A stretch of DNA of 64,000 bases from Silurus meridionalis. Taxonomy: Eukaryota; Chordata; Actinopteri; Siluriformes; Siluridae. The notes below the pieces were generated by a model that made no database searches, was not told where the DNA came from, and saw nothing but the letters and a program-made list of their open reading frames with translations. Of this stretch, positions 32,720 through 46,700 are shown piece by piece (positions within the stretch are counted from its first letter, which is position 1; the number at the start of each line of letters is the position of its first letter). Location of the stretch: assembly GCF_014805685.1 (NCBI RefSeq), contig NC_060899.1, positions 8,538,790 to 8,602,789 on the forward strand, read 5' to 3'. The position numbers and the translations under genes were made by a program.

Positions 32720-33821
32720 TTACAATCCTCTGAAAATAACTCAACATATAGTCATTATTTTAAAATATCTGGCAACAGAAGTGAATACACCCTAAATGAA
32801 CATCTCTAAACTGTGTCCAAAGTGTCAATACTTTGTGTGAGCACCACTGTTATCTAGTACTGCCCTTGTTGCTGGGATCCTCTTCCATTCCTGCATAATG
32901 ACATCAGGGGCTGCTGAATGTAAGGCACATGGTGCTTCTCCACCTTTCGCTTGAGGATGCCCCACAGGTGCTCAATACGGTTCAGGTCTAGAGACATACT
33001 TGGTCATCTTGGTGGTGTGTTTGGGGTCGTTGGAAAACTGCCGTTTGGCCCAGTTAATGAAGGGAGGGAGTCATGTTCTGCTTCAGAATGTCACAGTAAA
33101 TGTTGGAATCCATGTTTCCCTCAATGAACCACAGCTTCCCAGTACCAGCAGCACTCCACTATGCTTTACTGTAGGCAAGACACAATTTTCTTGGTATTCC
33201 TCATCAGGGCGTCTCCACACATGCTGGACATCATCTGAGTCAAACAGAGTTCTTTGCCATTAGGTGCCATGTTGAAATACCTAAATTAGCACTTTCCAAG
33301 TTTGTAGAATTCAAGTTATATTTATATTAAGTTTGTTATCTTGCGTACCAGTGTAGATTTATTCATTACTAGAGATTTAAAGCACTTTTGTACGTCGCTC
33401 TGGATAAGGGCGTCTGCTAAATGCCGCAAATGTAAATGTAAATGTAAATGTTGAACATCCAGTGGTCAGTATGAGAGAATTGTTCTCAAAGCACCAGATT
33501 TTCACTGCTCTAATACAAGATACACACATTTGTATGGTTCTGTCAAGCAGACAAAAACATGAACATGATAACTAGGACATGTGTCTTTGCATGGTTACAT
33601 GACTTACAGCTGTTATCACTTAGGGTGTACTTACTTTTGTTGCCAGCTATTTTAGAATAATAAATGGCTGTATAATAATGGCTGTATGTTGAGTTATTTT
33701 CAGAGGACTGTAAATCTATGCAGCTATACAAGCTGCACATTAACTACTCTAAAATATATCCAAGTTTCAGTACTGTCCCTTGAGAAGCTATACTAATATC
33801 AGGTGTACTCACATTTGTGCG

Positions 33822-33825
<4 letters not shown>
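32720..33825 (-). mobile_element. Tc1-like relic, same family as in prim1 intron 10
   Basis: CTCTGAAAATAACTCAACAT near 32730 and its inverse near 33700 are the long terminal repeats. The interior (GCTCAATACGGTTCAGGTCT, TGGGATCCTCTTCCATTCCT) matches the prim1 intron copy at many positions but lacks most of the N-terminal transposase region. It is broken at 33277 by a LINE-like tail. Confidence 0.75.
33277..33447 (+). mobile_element. LINE/SINE 3' tail insertion with 8-bp target duplication
   Basis: GTCGCTCTGGATAAGGGCGT and CTGCTAAATGCCGCAAATG end in a (TGTAAA)n tail. ATGTTGAA stands on both sides (33269-33276 and 33448-33455). The prim1 intron copy of the host element shows the empty site. Confidence 0.75.

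Positions 33826-33880
<55 letters not shown>
33826..33880. repeat. (GT)n microsatellite
   Basis: GT run at the right tip of the preceding Tc1-like relic. Confidence 0.95.
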
Positions 33881-33889
<9 letters not shown>

Positions 33890-33954
33890 AAACTGCTTAG
33901 GGCACATAATAGTGTCTCTGAATTAATGTTTTTTAATTAACAATTAAAAACTTT

Positions 33955-34112
33955 CTTTCGGCTTCTCCCGTTAGGGGTCGCCACAGCGGATCCTCCGCAC
34001 GTTTGATTTGGCACATGTTTTTACGCTGGATGCCCTTCCTAACGCAACCCTCCCCAATTTATCCGGGCTTGGGACCGGCACTGAGAGTGGCTGGGGATGG
34101 TTCCCTGACCGG
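33955..34112 (-). mobile_element. LINE-derived tail with GGGGTCGCCACAGCGG
   Basis: TTAGGGGTCGCCACAGCGGA is the reverse complement of the 3' tail of the LINE at 54.7-55.9 kb. It continues into CTGGATGCCCTTCCTAACGC and GGGACCGGCACTGAGAGTG, a widespread teleost repeat block. Confidence 0.65.
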
Positions 34113-34504
34113 GAAATGCTAATTGATTTCTGCTATGTGATGACTTTATTTGTGTATTTTTATATTATTTCCATTTTGTATTATAATGACTGTGTTAATA
34201 GTAAAATAGGTATTTGTTTTGAACAGTTAGAAGAGTTGTTTTAGATATATAAACAAAAAGTATAAAGGGATTACCTGAATAATGGTCTACTCTTTCTTTT
34301 ACATATTTTTGTTGTATGAAGAATTTTTAATAAAGATAATAAAATAATGTTTGACTGTTTTTTTCTATATAGCTAATAGCTTTCTGTTTTGTATGTCATT
34401 AATTTAAATATGTTAGAACTTTCTATGTTTTGCCAAAGGAGTGTTTCTTTAATTGATGCTGATATTTGAATAAATATTGTTTCAATTTTTGCCCAGAATT
34501 GTAC

Positions 34505-34505
<1 letters not shown>

Positions 34506-34580
<75 letters not shown>
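34506..34580. repeat. (GT)n microsatellite
   Basis: Nearly uninterrupted GT run of about 75 bases. Confidence 0.97.
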
Positions 34581-34581
<1 letters not shown>

Positions 34582-36191
34582 ACATGCACGCGTGTGTGTA
34601 TATGTGTGTTGATGTCATGGCCTTTTCTGCAGAGATGTTTTTGTGAGTCAGCTGCCTTGTGTGATTTGTAGTAGGAGGGAGAAGGTTGATAGTTTATTGG
34701 GAGATAGAACTGATTCAGCAAGAGACATCATCATTTGTGGAATGAGTTTAAACCTAATTAAATGTTCATGCTAATGTTCATTATAATTAGATTCCTAATT
34801 ACATGTACTTATACTATTTTACAATGACATTGTGTCTTTTACAACACCTTTAAAAACACGTTCCTGAAATCAGATAAGGAGTCCATCTTTCATGAGATCA
34901 GTTTAATCTTTCTGTGTAAACTCAGTCAAAATTAACTGTTTAGCAGGAATGATTAGTTAATGAATTTAATAATGAATCAGGAATTCTGCCTTATATGTAG
35001 TCATTTGTAGTCATGTGTTGTCAATGTAAATAAAAGAAGAAAAGAAAAGACTTGTTGCTAAATTTAACTGTTATAACATTTATGCTGAGTGGTTTTCCGA
35101 GTTTTGATGCAAGTGCAGAACTGGCCGCAGCTGATAGAATAGTGGCTTTGTTGTCCTGTTCTTGAAGGAAATGGCACACTGAGTGCTCGTGCTCAGCACT
35201 GTACCTTCCGGTGCATGGCACTGACTAGTCACTGATGTCATTCCCACTGTTAAGGATCACGTAGGGCCTGGGACCATTAGCAGGGTTAGATCATACCTCT
35301 GCTTTAGGTCAACAGTGAGCCAAGACCCATTTTCCGTCCTGTCATGACAGTGATATTTCATTGTCCTAGTCATAACACTGTACACTATTAAGCATATACA
35401 TTACAGACAGTTCATTTGTCAATGATTCTACTTCTACTGTCATTTGGCAGCATTTATAGAGCACTTGCATACAGTAAGAACACATCTGAGAGCACAGCAA
35501 ATTGTTCTAGCTTTTTCTCACAATGAGTGGGATTAGAATGCATCACCCACAGGATCCTCTTGAGCCTGCTTATTCCTCTAAGCCAGAGCCAGACATTAAC
35601 CAATTCCAGCCCTCAATCATCACCTCCTTGGGTTCTTAAATAAGATTTTATCAAATATTGCAACTGGACATTGTACAGTATTCACATTTGAAATGTCTTT
35701 ATCAAAAGGGAAAAAAAAATATCACTGCCTTTTTGGAGGAGTCATGGGATTTTTTTTGCTGCATTTTAATTTCCCAAGAGAAACAAACATTTCATTCACT
35801 GAGTTGGCTCTGGTTTTTCCAGCCAAACAATGAGACCCACACATTGATGTCATGATCAACTCTGCTACATTTTTTCATGGTGTGTTATATGACGCCAACA
35901 TTGTTTTTTTTTATCATTATTCAAGCGTTTTATTCACTTTGGTATATTTGAGCCAGTATTTCAATGAATGTAACTTTTAAAATGTTTTTCTTTTGCTTCT
36001 GCTATCTTTTAATGCTAAATTATTTTACATTACTTTATTAATGTTTTAACTGAATACAAGAAAAAAGTAACAAACACAAAGAAATAGATAAATGAATAAA
36101 TGAACAAACAAACAAACAAACACATTTGTATGTAAATTAGCCATCTCATTGTCACTTATAGACAGATGTTCATGAGGCAGAGAGAGTAAGT

Positions 36192-36244
<53 letters not shown>

Positions 36245-36990
36245 GGTATGTCATTCATGCTATATGAATAGGGTGGATAACAGTGGTGAGACAGCTGCAG
36301 ATAGATCACATTGGGAACATCTGTCAAGATATTCATTGTTTCGGAGCATATTTCTATTCTACTGGTTTTGCCATTGGGTCTACATTTGCACCATTCTATA
36401 ACCGGATTTGTATGATATGAGGATAACTTCAGATTTATCTTTCCAACAGGGGATAGTTGACATCGGAGGTAACAGTTTGAACTTACACACTTGTTTTAAT
36501 GTCTTTAACTTTCTTATGACAACCATCTGCTTTCTTCTCTTCAGTAATGAGATGATCAGGAAGCTCTGTAAGTTTTGATGGCTTCAGTCTGAGCTGGTAG
36601 GCCTATGCTACTTATTTTCATTTATTTATCGTTCTGACACTTAAACCCCATGAACCTGTTTTTTTGTAAACAAAATACTAATGTCTGTTTGTTTTAAAAC
36701 CAATCCCAATTCCATGAGTGTATTTTATTTTATTTTATTTTATTTTTTAATAAATACAGTATGTAACTAAATTTTACTTTGACATAAAACTGTAATCACA
36801 TTTGTGTGCCTATTACATCAAATATAGTATTGAAAGATTACTACTATTTGTTATATATACTATACTATTGATGAGGTTAAGATAAAATGTGGGTGTTTAA
36901 AAATTATTTTACAACTATACAATTAAAATGCTTTGGTATTAAAGTCCTGAGAAAGTGAAGAGAACACACCAGATTAATGCTTTGCAATAT
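34581..36990. other. Intergenic upstream of the neurofascin gene; no gene seen
   Basis: It holds a (GA)n run at 36192-36241 and a TATTT-repeat at 36718-36746, and otherwise no recognised repeat or exon. Non-coding first exons of the neurofascin gene could lie here but cannot be identified. Confidence 0.5.
36192..36241. repeat. (GA)n microsatellite
   Basis: GA run of about 50 bases with a few interruptions at the start. Confidence 0.95.
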
Positions 36991-36999
36991 GTTAACACA

Positions 37000-37480
37000 T
37001 GACCATCACACCAATATGTAGGTCTTTCCCATCTGTTGCTACAATGCTGTAAGCATTATGTATATAATTGCGAGGACATATAGCAAGGGGCCTAAATGTG
37101 TTCTGACATGGGGAAAGTTGCTCTGAAAAAGGGCCAAATGCCATATATGTAAATGTAAATGCACAATGCCACTGTGTACAAAGCAAAGTGCATAAAGAAA
37201 TGGCTTGCCATGGTTGAGAACTTGAGTGGCCTATATGCAGCCCTGACTTCCCTCTTGTTAAATGCCTTTCTGTATGAACTGAAACACTAACCTTCATGCC
37301 TGGTAACATTAGTATTTAATGTTACAACTGTCAGTAATGCTCCTGTGGTTGAATGGGTTAATCATCAAGTTCAAAAACCTTGTTTTGTAAAGGTTACAGT
37401 AACAGCCATAATATCTAGAATGGGATGCTCAAAAAGAGCACATGCTGTGGTGGTCAGTCACCCACATACTCTTGACCATA
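37000..37480. mobile_element. Degenerate Tc1-like relic, related to 3620-4075
   Basis: GACCATCACACCAATATGT near 37000 and GGGATGCTCAAAAAGAGCAC, TTGACCATATTGAGTATA near 37420-37490 match the pattern of the prim1 intron 5 element. No open transposase remains. Confidence 0.45.
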
Positions 37481-38145
37481 TTGAGTATAAACCACAATTA
37501 TTTAATAAACAAAAACACTGATTCATTTGTAATGTATTGTATATTATTAATAAAAAGCTATGTGATTATATGCTTGCCTATTTTATAAAATCATCTGCTA
37601 GAATTAGAAGTACAATTTATAGTGGTATTCGACAAAGTGACAGTCAGTCAGTATAGCCCTTCCACAGATTACCTCTAGTCAAAGCCAACAACTTTAGCAA
37701 ATTATGAAGATCAATCAGACAATGACTTCATACACTGACTTCCTCAGTAGAGGATTCATGCTAAAGAATTGTACAGGGCATTGTAAATTACACTGACATT
37801 ACACTGACACAGTTGAAGTAATTATATTTATATGTCCTTCTGGCGTAAAAGTAAAACTTTTTAAAAACAATATTGAGCAATATTGAGAACAGACAAATGT
37901 AGCAAAATTGCCAGTCCAAGTTCTTACATAAGAAACAGTCCAGCTAATGTTTTGTGCTGACTGGTTTACCCTTTTGTTGGCTGCAGTGTTGGCTCCAGAC
38001 TCCATATGATGTAAACTGTGTGCAAGTGGAAAAACTCTCATGACCCACAACAGTGGAAATAAGAATCTGGTCTATTCACTGTGTCAACACACAACTTTAG
38101 GAAAATACCTTTGTGTTCTTTTTGTTGTTTTGTTTTTCTGATTAG

Positions 38146-38180
38146 AATATTGGAGGCATATTGCTGGTGGATTTTCAGAG
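38146..38180 (+). other. nfasc: 5' UTR part of the first coding exon, nfasc
   Basis: A T-rich tract ending CTGATTAG precedes the exon, so 38146 looks like a splice acceptor and the true promoter and earlier non-coding exons should be upstream. The position is inferred. Confidence 0.5.
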
Positions 38181-41100
38181 ATGAGGAACGAAAGATTGCG
38201 GGAGACCCTCGCCATATTCATACTTCTGTTCCAGATGTGGAAACAGGTATCTGCAATGGAAATCCCACCTGATGGTGAGTCAAGTTCTACTGATTATCTT
38301 TCTGCATGAATACTGCATATAATATAGCATATGAAAATGACTACGATCATGTAGTCCTTGTATTATTATTAGTGTCATTATTTTAATAGAATGTGTGTAT
38401 ATGTGTGTATATCTCAACCCCAATTACAGTGAGACAGCCTCCTATGATAATCAAGCAGAGTGTCCATGATTACATAGTGGAGCCAACAGACCCTATCATA
38501 GTGGAGTGTGAGGCCACTGGAAACCCTCAGCCAGTGTATGAATCATAACCTGACCGCACCAACATTTTATTTTTGTTTTCTTCTATTGCTGTACTAAAAT
38601 TTGCACTTAAATATACACTAAATTAAACCACTTTATGAATGTATGAGCCTTCCTCCCCATGCAAATTTTATGTTATGCTGTACCTTCCTCCATAGCTTCA
38701 CTTGGACTCGCAATGGAGTGTACCTAAATGTCGCTCGTGACCCTCAGGTCACCATGAAGAGGCGCTCTGGCACACTGGAGATATTTTTTTGGGGACGTCC
38801 AGAAGATTATGAGGGCATCTACCAGTGCACTGCTACTAATGAGTTTGGTTCAGCTCTATCTAGTCACATTGATTTGCGTGTCTCCAGTAAGTGTCATCAA
38901 CACAGTTTCATATAGACCTGTCCTAAAATTTCATTCAACATTAAATTCAATTAATGTTATTATCTTTGTGTATTATCTTCATCGCTCATGTGGTGACCAG
39001 AGGCTCGTACCTGGCTGAAAGAATATTTGGAGCCAGTGTCTGTGTTTGTGGGTCTTCCTTTGATTCTGTCCTGTAATCCCCCAGTGGGACCACCCAAGCC
39101 TCAGACCTACTGGATGAACAGCTGTGAGCATTTATATACTTGAAATATTATTCCAAAGTTAGTTCATATAGCATGCAAGAACTTAATTAGAAGTTAAAAC
39201 AGGTATATTAAAGTGTGCTTAGCTTTTGTTTCTTGGTCTGTCCCTACAGCTATGGTGCCAATTCGTCAGGATCGTAGAGTATCGATGGCATTGAATGGAG
39301 ATTTGTACTTCTCCAGTGTCATAGCTGATGATGCACTAACAAACTATGTATGCACAGCTCGCTTTCCCAACTCCAACATTATCCACCAGAAACCTCCACT
39401 AATTCTTCAGGTGCACACAGGTACTGAGGAACTCAGTAGTAATGTGTTTATGTGGGAATTTACTAATATTTGCCTTGACCCTTTGAGCCTTTCACATGGC
39501 TATGTCTGGCTGGTAAATATAGCTTTTTAGCTTTAACTGAGGGAGAATAAAGCATATACCCCATATCAATAACAGTTGGCAATAAATTGCAGATAATTGT
39601 TTTTTACTTATTTGAAGACAATTAATTCCTCTATGTTTCCAACAACTGCTCCATCCTGTCCAGGCTGGTAATGGTCTATTGTAGTGTTTGGATGATCTTA
39701 TGATTAAAGGTTTTACTGCATGCTAATTTTTGTTGTTGTTTTGAATCATTCAGCACGTATGGCAGCTCAGAGTGCTCCCAAGTTCTTGAAGCCCAGAGGA
39801 ACAGCCAGCATTCAGATTGCAATGCTAGGAGATGAGCTTATCTTGGAGTGCTTTGCTTCTGGAGTGTGAGTTCTATAGGCATAGTTGAACAATTCAGCAA
39901 CAATCCCTTTGCTGAATTTCCTTTCCATCTAAAGGTCACTGAGTTTTTTAAATAAAACAGGTTTACTGCATGAAGTGTTTTCAATATTTAAATTCCTTTG
40001 TAAATTAAGTGTCATATCACTAGTGTTTGAAAATTATTTGAATATTTACCTTTACACACTATATTAGAAGTGCAGTAATAGATAGGTGTGCGTGCTTTGT
40101 TATATCACTTATAGGTCATTTTGAGTTTTAATAATGACCGAATGTTTTCTGTAGCTATGTAGCATACACAAAAGTAACACTAACCACTCATGTCATTCTC
40201 TCTCTGTTGTCTCAGTCCAGCTCCCACCATCAAATGGACTAAAGATTGGGAAAGATTGTCCATGGACGGCATGAAGCTGGAAAACTTCAATAAAACTTTA
40301 CGCATTACAAAAATCTCTATGGATGATGGAGGCGACTACATCTGTACTGCCACCAACAGGATGGGCAGCATGGACCACATAATCACAGTTAAAGTTAAAT
40401 GTAAATTTGCATCACAATGGATACCAATAATGTCCTAAATTTGAAGAATCCAACTGTTATAACAGTGTTGAGAGTTTTCCATTAACTCATTTATTTTTCT
40501 TCTTACTTTTTGTAGCAACCCCATTTTGGGTTGAGAAACCACAGAGTCTTATTCTTTCTCGAGATGATAGTGGGCAGATAGTGTGTCAGGCTGATGGAAT
40601 TCCCAGACCCCAGATACGGTGGCTAGTTAATGGAGAACCTATTGAGGGTCAGAGACATCACATGCCTTTTGAGTAATCATGATTTCTGACCACATTCACT
40701 TACACTGCTAATACAAAGATCAAATTAAATAAACCAACTTGCCTACAACACATGCATAGTTATCTATTTGTGTGTGCTTTCTTTTGACCTCAGATGCTCC
40801 TAAGAGTCCTGGCAGACAAGTGTCAGGCGATACTTTAATATTTCGTGCCGTGGTGCCTGACAGCACAGCTGTGTTCCAGTGTAATGCCTCCAACCAATAC
40901 GGCTACATCCTGGCCAATGCTTTCCTTGCAGTGTTGGGTAAAATATCTAGACTTTATAATTGTAACTGTTTATAATATGTGTGATTGTCCTAATAATTCC
41001 ATGCTTTGTTTGTAGATATGAAGCCACGATTGCTAGGCATTAGAGATGACTTGGTCAAAGTAATAGAAGGGACTCGGACACTTCTTCACTGTCCATATTT

Positions 41101-42264
41101 TGGATCGCCAAAACCTGACCTGCGATGGTAGTGCAAACTTTTAATATCAGATATGACTTAAATATGTAAGTGTATGTATGTGCATAGTTAAAACTGCATG
41201 CATTTGTTTTTAGGTCAAGAGGTGGAGTGAGTTTATCAGAGGGAAGTCGATACAGCATTCTTTCCAATGGAACACTGGAAATAAAACGCACCAAACTCCA
41301 GGACCAAGGAACATATCTCTGCATTGCTAGTAACGTCATTGGACGAGATGAGATGGAGATGCAACTGGAGGTCAAGGGTGAGCGTCTTAAACAGAACTTA
41401 TTCAGGAATTTTTAATCAGCATATTTAGTGCATGGTGAGCATATATTGTAGAATTGTCTAATCAGACAAATAAAACAAACACAAATTCTAGACTACAAAA
41501 TTAGGAGCTGGAATTCAGTTTGAGATTAGTTCACTGTTCTGAGGTTTATATAGCGTTTAGGTGGATTTCTTTGATCGAATCAACATTTTATTAATATGGT
41601 GCATTGTGTTTCTGTGGTTGTACTGTGTTATATTTATCTACTGACATAGAGTCATTTTTTTTCCCAGAACCCATTAAAATCATTCGTGCCCCACATAATT
41701 TTGTTGTAATAAAAGGAGGCTTGGCACAATTTGACTGTAAGATCCAGGTTGACCCAACCCTGGAGGTAAAAGTCACCTGGCTCAAGGACAACAAATTCCT
41801 GATTTTTGGCAGAAGGTAAATGTAGCTGATCAAAAACAATGCTATGTGAATAATTAGTCCTAAGGGCGTATCTGTGACATTTGTACATTTGTGTTCATTT
41901 GTGCAGAATGACTAAGGATGAGGACTCCATGAGCATTGCTGATGTGTATAGAAGAGATGAGGGGATTTATACCTGCAGAGTTAAGACTGAAGTGGAGGAA
42001 GTCAGTGCATCAGCCAAACTTATTGTGATGGGTACAAACACACACACAGGACCATAAGAGAGAAACATGAACATTTATGCAGAGTCGGTTAATGTGAACG
42101 ACATATAGGTTCATTTTCCTTTTTTGTCTGCTAGATCGTCCTGACCCACCTACTGACTTGGAGGTGTCAGATCCATCAGAACGAAGTGCTAGACTCACCT
42201 GGGTGCCAGGACTAAGCAACCACAGCCCTATCAAAGGCACATTCACATTTACATCCACACACAT

Positions 42265-42328
<64 letters not shown>

Positions 42329-43694
42329 TCTGTTAAGTTAATAATTATATACTTTGTATTTATACATTGTTCCAGAAAGCATTTGATTACTCTCCTAATT
42401 ATTACTCTAAAACCTTTTTTATGCACATGAAGCAAATAAAAGTGAAATTTCTCTTTTAGAGTATCTGGTGCAGTACACAGAAGATCTACTCGCTGATTAT
42501 TGGCTTGTGGCTAGTGGCTGGAAGAACTTGACCAGTTACCCTGGCCACCTGAACTCTGTTGTATTGAAGCTGATGCCGTTTGTTGAGTACCAGTTTCGGG
42601 TTGTGGCAATCAATGTGATTGGCCCAAGCAGACCCAGCAAGCCATCTATGTATTACGAGACTGGTGGAGCTGGTTAGTAAGACATTATTAGTGCTTTGGT
42701 CAGACCGTTTGAATGCAGCAGTAATCTTGTACAGCTTTTAACTGTCTGAACTGAATTAAGACAGTAGTAACTATCTGTTTTAAACATTTTAGTGCCAGAT
42801 GCCATTCCAAGAAACATCAAAGGTGTGGGGACTGGAGTGTTCAGAAATAACATGGAGATCAGCTGGGAGGTGATGATTGGACAAACTCATGAATGCATGC
42901 ATAGATGAATAAAAAGGATAGAAGAATGAATGGATGGATAGATGGTTGGAAGGATGAATGGATGAATGGATGAATGAAAGGATGATGGATGGAAGGATGC
43001 AGGATGCATGGATACATACATTTTAAATAAAGCTGTAGGTTTGGTTTTACCTTTAGTGTGAAGCACTAAACATCTTTTTGCCCAAAAGTCTTGTTTAAAC
43101 ACGAAAATGTCTTAATGTTTGCTGATGTTAGATAACTAGCCTAACAATATCTGCATTGCATGTTCTCATTATATCCAGTTTATGTTCTCATAAAAACCCA
43201 TTTGCCCAGTTTTTACTTACCCATGGATTGGGCCGATTTGTTATTGGGTAATTATGTGACCTGATATCAATTTTTGCTTCTTTTTTTAAGCATGTTATTG
43301 TTATAAATACACTGCAGCATAGCACTATCTTGCTAGGAAGCTAGGGTAGACACAACTGTTTGTGGTACCAAATTGTAACTGACTCTACACTTATTAATTT
43401 GGCTTGGCTCTTTTTCTGGTGTGCCTTGTGTGAAGCCTTTGGAGTATAGAGAGTGGAATGGGCCAAAGCTTGGCTACATGGTGTGGTGGAGAAGAAGAGA
43501 TTCCAGAGAGGAGTGGAAAAATTACACCACTTACTGGTGGTGTAGCCACATCATCTATGAGACGGACACCTTCACACCCTATGAGATTAAAGTGCAGGCC
43601 GTTAATTACTTTGGCCTCGGACCAGAATCTCCTGTGATTATTGGATACTCAGGAGAAGATCGTAAGTAATGCTACACAGCTACACATACATGCC

Positions 43695-43744
<50 letters not shown>

Positions 43745-46700
43745 CTATGTTGCTAGAGGCCATTACAAGCACATTACACAGTGAATAAAATTCCTTGTCT
43801 CAAATATGACATGATTTAATAGGTCCCACTGCTGCTCCTACTGACTTGCATGTCTCAGATGTCGAGAGCACAGCGCTGACAGTCCACTGGCAGCCTGTTC
43901 CCCAAGCCAGCATTATGGGGGAGATTAAAGAGTACACGGTGAGACCTGGAATCATTTATTATTTAGTCAGAGTGACACGTCATGAAGAACATCCCAAGAC
44001 TTGATTATAAATAAATATTTATACACTGAAATGCCAAATATGCCAAATATATTCCCATGCAAAAGTTCTAACACAAATTATTCCAGACAGTATTTTTTAT
44101 TATTACCTTTTAAAACTTATTTGTCAGGATTAATGAGATTTAATCTGGTTAACATCAGCATGTCTATGTTTTTTTCAACATTCTCTGTTTTGTTGTTGAT
44201 GTTACTCAGGTGTATTACTGGAGAGAGAGCAGCCGCCTGCCCCATCACAGCGTCACTACAAGAATCAAATCTAAGAGTTTTAAAGCAAATGGACCTCGAC
44301 TGACTGGCACCCTAAGTGGCCTAATTCCTTACAGCAATTATAAGATCTACATAGTAGTGGCTAATAACCGCTTTGAGGGTCCACCAAGCAACAGGATCGA
44401 GTTCCAAACCCTTGAGGGAGGTACTCATGCATAACTTATTGTATAGCTAATATAATGTTTAGTTAATATAATGTTTTCATGAGAGAAATGTTTGTATAAA
44501 AAATATGTATTGAAATTAATTGACTGGCCATGGTGTGCTGTCGAAATATCTTCTACTCAGTTTCCACAATATAATACACAATACAATACAATAAACTTCT
44601 CATTGGCTTATTTCTTCCTTTATGTAAAAGAGATTTCTAACTCTGACACTATTCCTTGGGTGGATAATAACATGATAACAACCACCCTCTTGTGGGTGAA
44701 TCTGGGATTCCTGCTCACCAAACTGTGAATCAATTGTCACTTGCTGAATGAAAAGGTTGAAAAAAATGGTACTCAGTCACCCATCTATTTTCTATCATCT
44801 ACAGTGCCATCAGTACCCAGATCCTTTAGGATCATGCATAGGCATTATGACACCATCTACCTGGACTGGGAGGAACCTGCAGAACCCAATGGCATCCTAA
44901 CCGGATACATCCTCAAATACCAGACATGTGAGTTTATCTCTGCTCAGTTAATGCTAAAAGATAATAGACAACAATAAAAGACAATAAAAAAATTAATCAT
45001 TAAACCAATCCTTTCTTTGTAAACTACCCAGTATCAATATGTTTAATATGTATCAGTATGTTTAACCTTTTTTTCTCCTACTGTGTAGTAAATGTTTCAG
45101 CAGGAGAGAGGGTGCAGGTGGAAGAAATTCCCCCCAACACCACACATTTCTCTTTGCGCCGTTTTGACCGCTACACTCGCTACAGGTTCAGTCTGGCTGC
45201 TCAGACACAGGTGGGGATGGGAGAGGCATTCACAGAGGAGTCGCCCCATTTCACAACAGAGGGTAAAAACATATTCAGGGTCGTCTATTTCCATCCTTTT
45301 CGTTACACCTCCCTTTGGTTTCTTATAAGGTGGTGTCAGCAGTATTAGTCTGTAATGTCCAACAAAAACATGTGATGAATAAATTAACATTTGCAGAGAG
45401 ACATCTAATGACCTGATTCATTAAAATTTCACCAAGAGTGATGGATAATATAAATTTCATCCAATTTCTTCATATATTATAAAAAAGGTGATTTCACATT
45501 TCATTGCTGTATTTTATTTAAATTTGTGTGGAGGCCAGTTTTAGTATCTAATCCTAAAGTTGCTGCCTGTGGTTCAGGGCAGTTTAGTTGTATTGCCAGC
45601 ACTTCAGTTACGGAATGATCAGTCACCAAGTGATGTGGTTCTGATGTTATAATGATATCAGCGTGAAACTACACCACAACCAGGAGGGCAAGGTTCATTG
45701 ATGAAATCATTAAACAGTTGCCAGGTTTCACATAAGAAATCTATCTTTCATCCCTTTAAGAAGTTTGAATTAGTGGGGTCTTGTTATTAAGAAAGTGCAC
45801 ATTGAACTGGCCAGATTTAAGTCTGTGGGAACAGGACCGAGACATGGGGGTTAGAATGCTTTAAACAATAGAAGTTTTGGGGATGGGAATATGTGGACAA
45901 AAATGACCTAATGATCTAATTCTTTAAATAATATATCAGGGAATAAACAAAGCTACATTGATTGGGTGAATGGGATTGTAATGTCATCAGAATCAAAGAA
46001 GCATATTGGCTGATTACATCAACTGGGATCACCCATAATCCCAGGTGTTTCAAACAAATTGTTGTCTAGCAGTTTTTGGACAATTAATTGGAAAAGTTAG
46101 ATAGTAACTTTTTTTGGTGCTGGAGTGGACTATAAAATCATCAGTACAAACTATCACAAACTTTGCGGAGCATGTCTTTGAGTACATCTTTAATGAAGGC
46201 TTGGACAATTAAGGGATTAAACAAGACATATGGCATTAGCAAGTATTCACAGTGTCCTGATATATTAAATTGACAAATACTTTCTAGTTTTTCTCGTAAA
46301 TTTCTTTGTGTGTGTTTGAGCAGAATATACCCGGGAACAAGTGGATATAATCACGCAGGGATGGTTCATCGGGTTGATGTGTGCCATTGCACTTTTGGTT
46401 CTCATCATGCTCACAGTCTTCTTCATTAAAAAAACACGTGGAGGAAAGTACCCAGGTATGATCACTTACAAAATGTTTTACAGTTACAAATGCGCATTCA
46501 CATATTTCAAATGTAAAAATTGTAGGTTTGTATCCATACAGTAACACAATCATTAAGTAAATAACTTATAAAGGTAAATAAATGAACCAATACAGCAAAA
46601 GTAAACTTGCCAAAGCTAAAATAAATAACTTTTAGCTCTTGATTTTCTCTTTAAAGTGAGAGACAAGCAGGATTTTGCACTTGACTCTATGGACGAGAAG

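Noticed and set aside
34373..34721. Open frames rich in His-Thr or Cys-Val
   Set aside because: They are translations of (GT)n/(CA)n microsatellites, as are those at 42010-42435, 51802-52269, 57448-57744 and 62078-62353.
42185..42236. Alternative GT donor at TGG|GTGCCAG in nfasc exon 14
   Set aside because: It leaves phase 0 while the next exon needs phase 1, and it deletes conserved FNIII residues.
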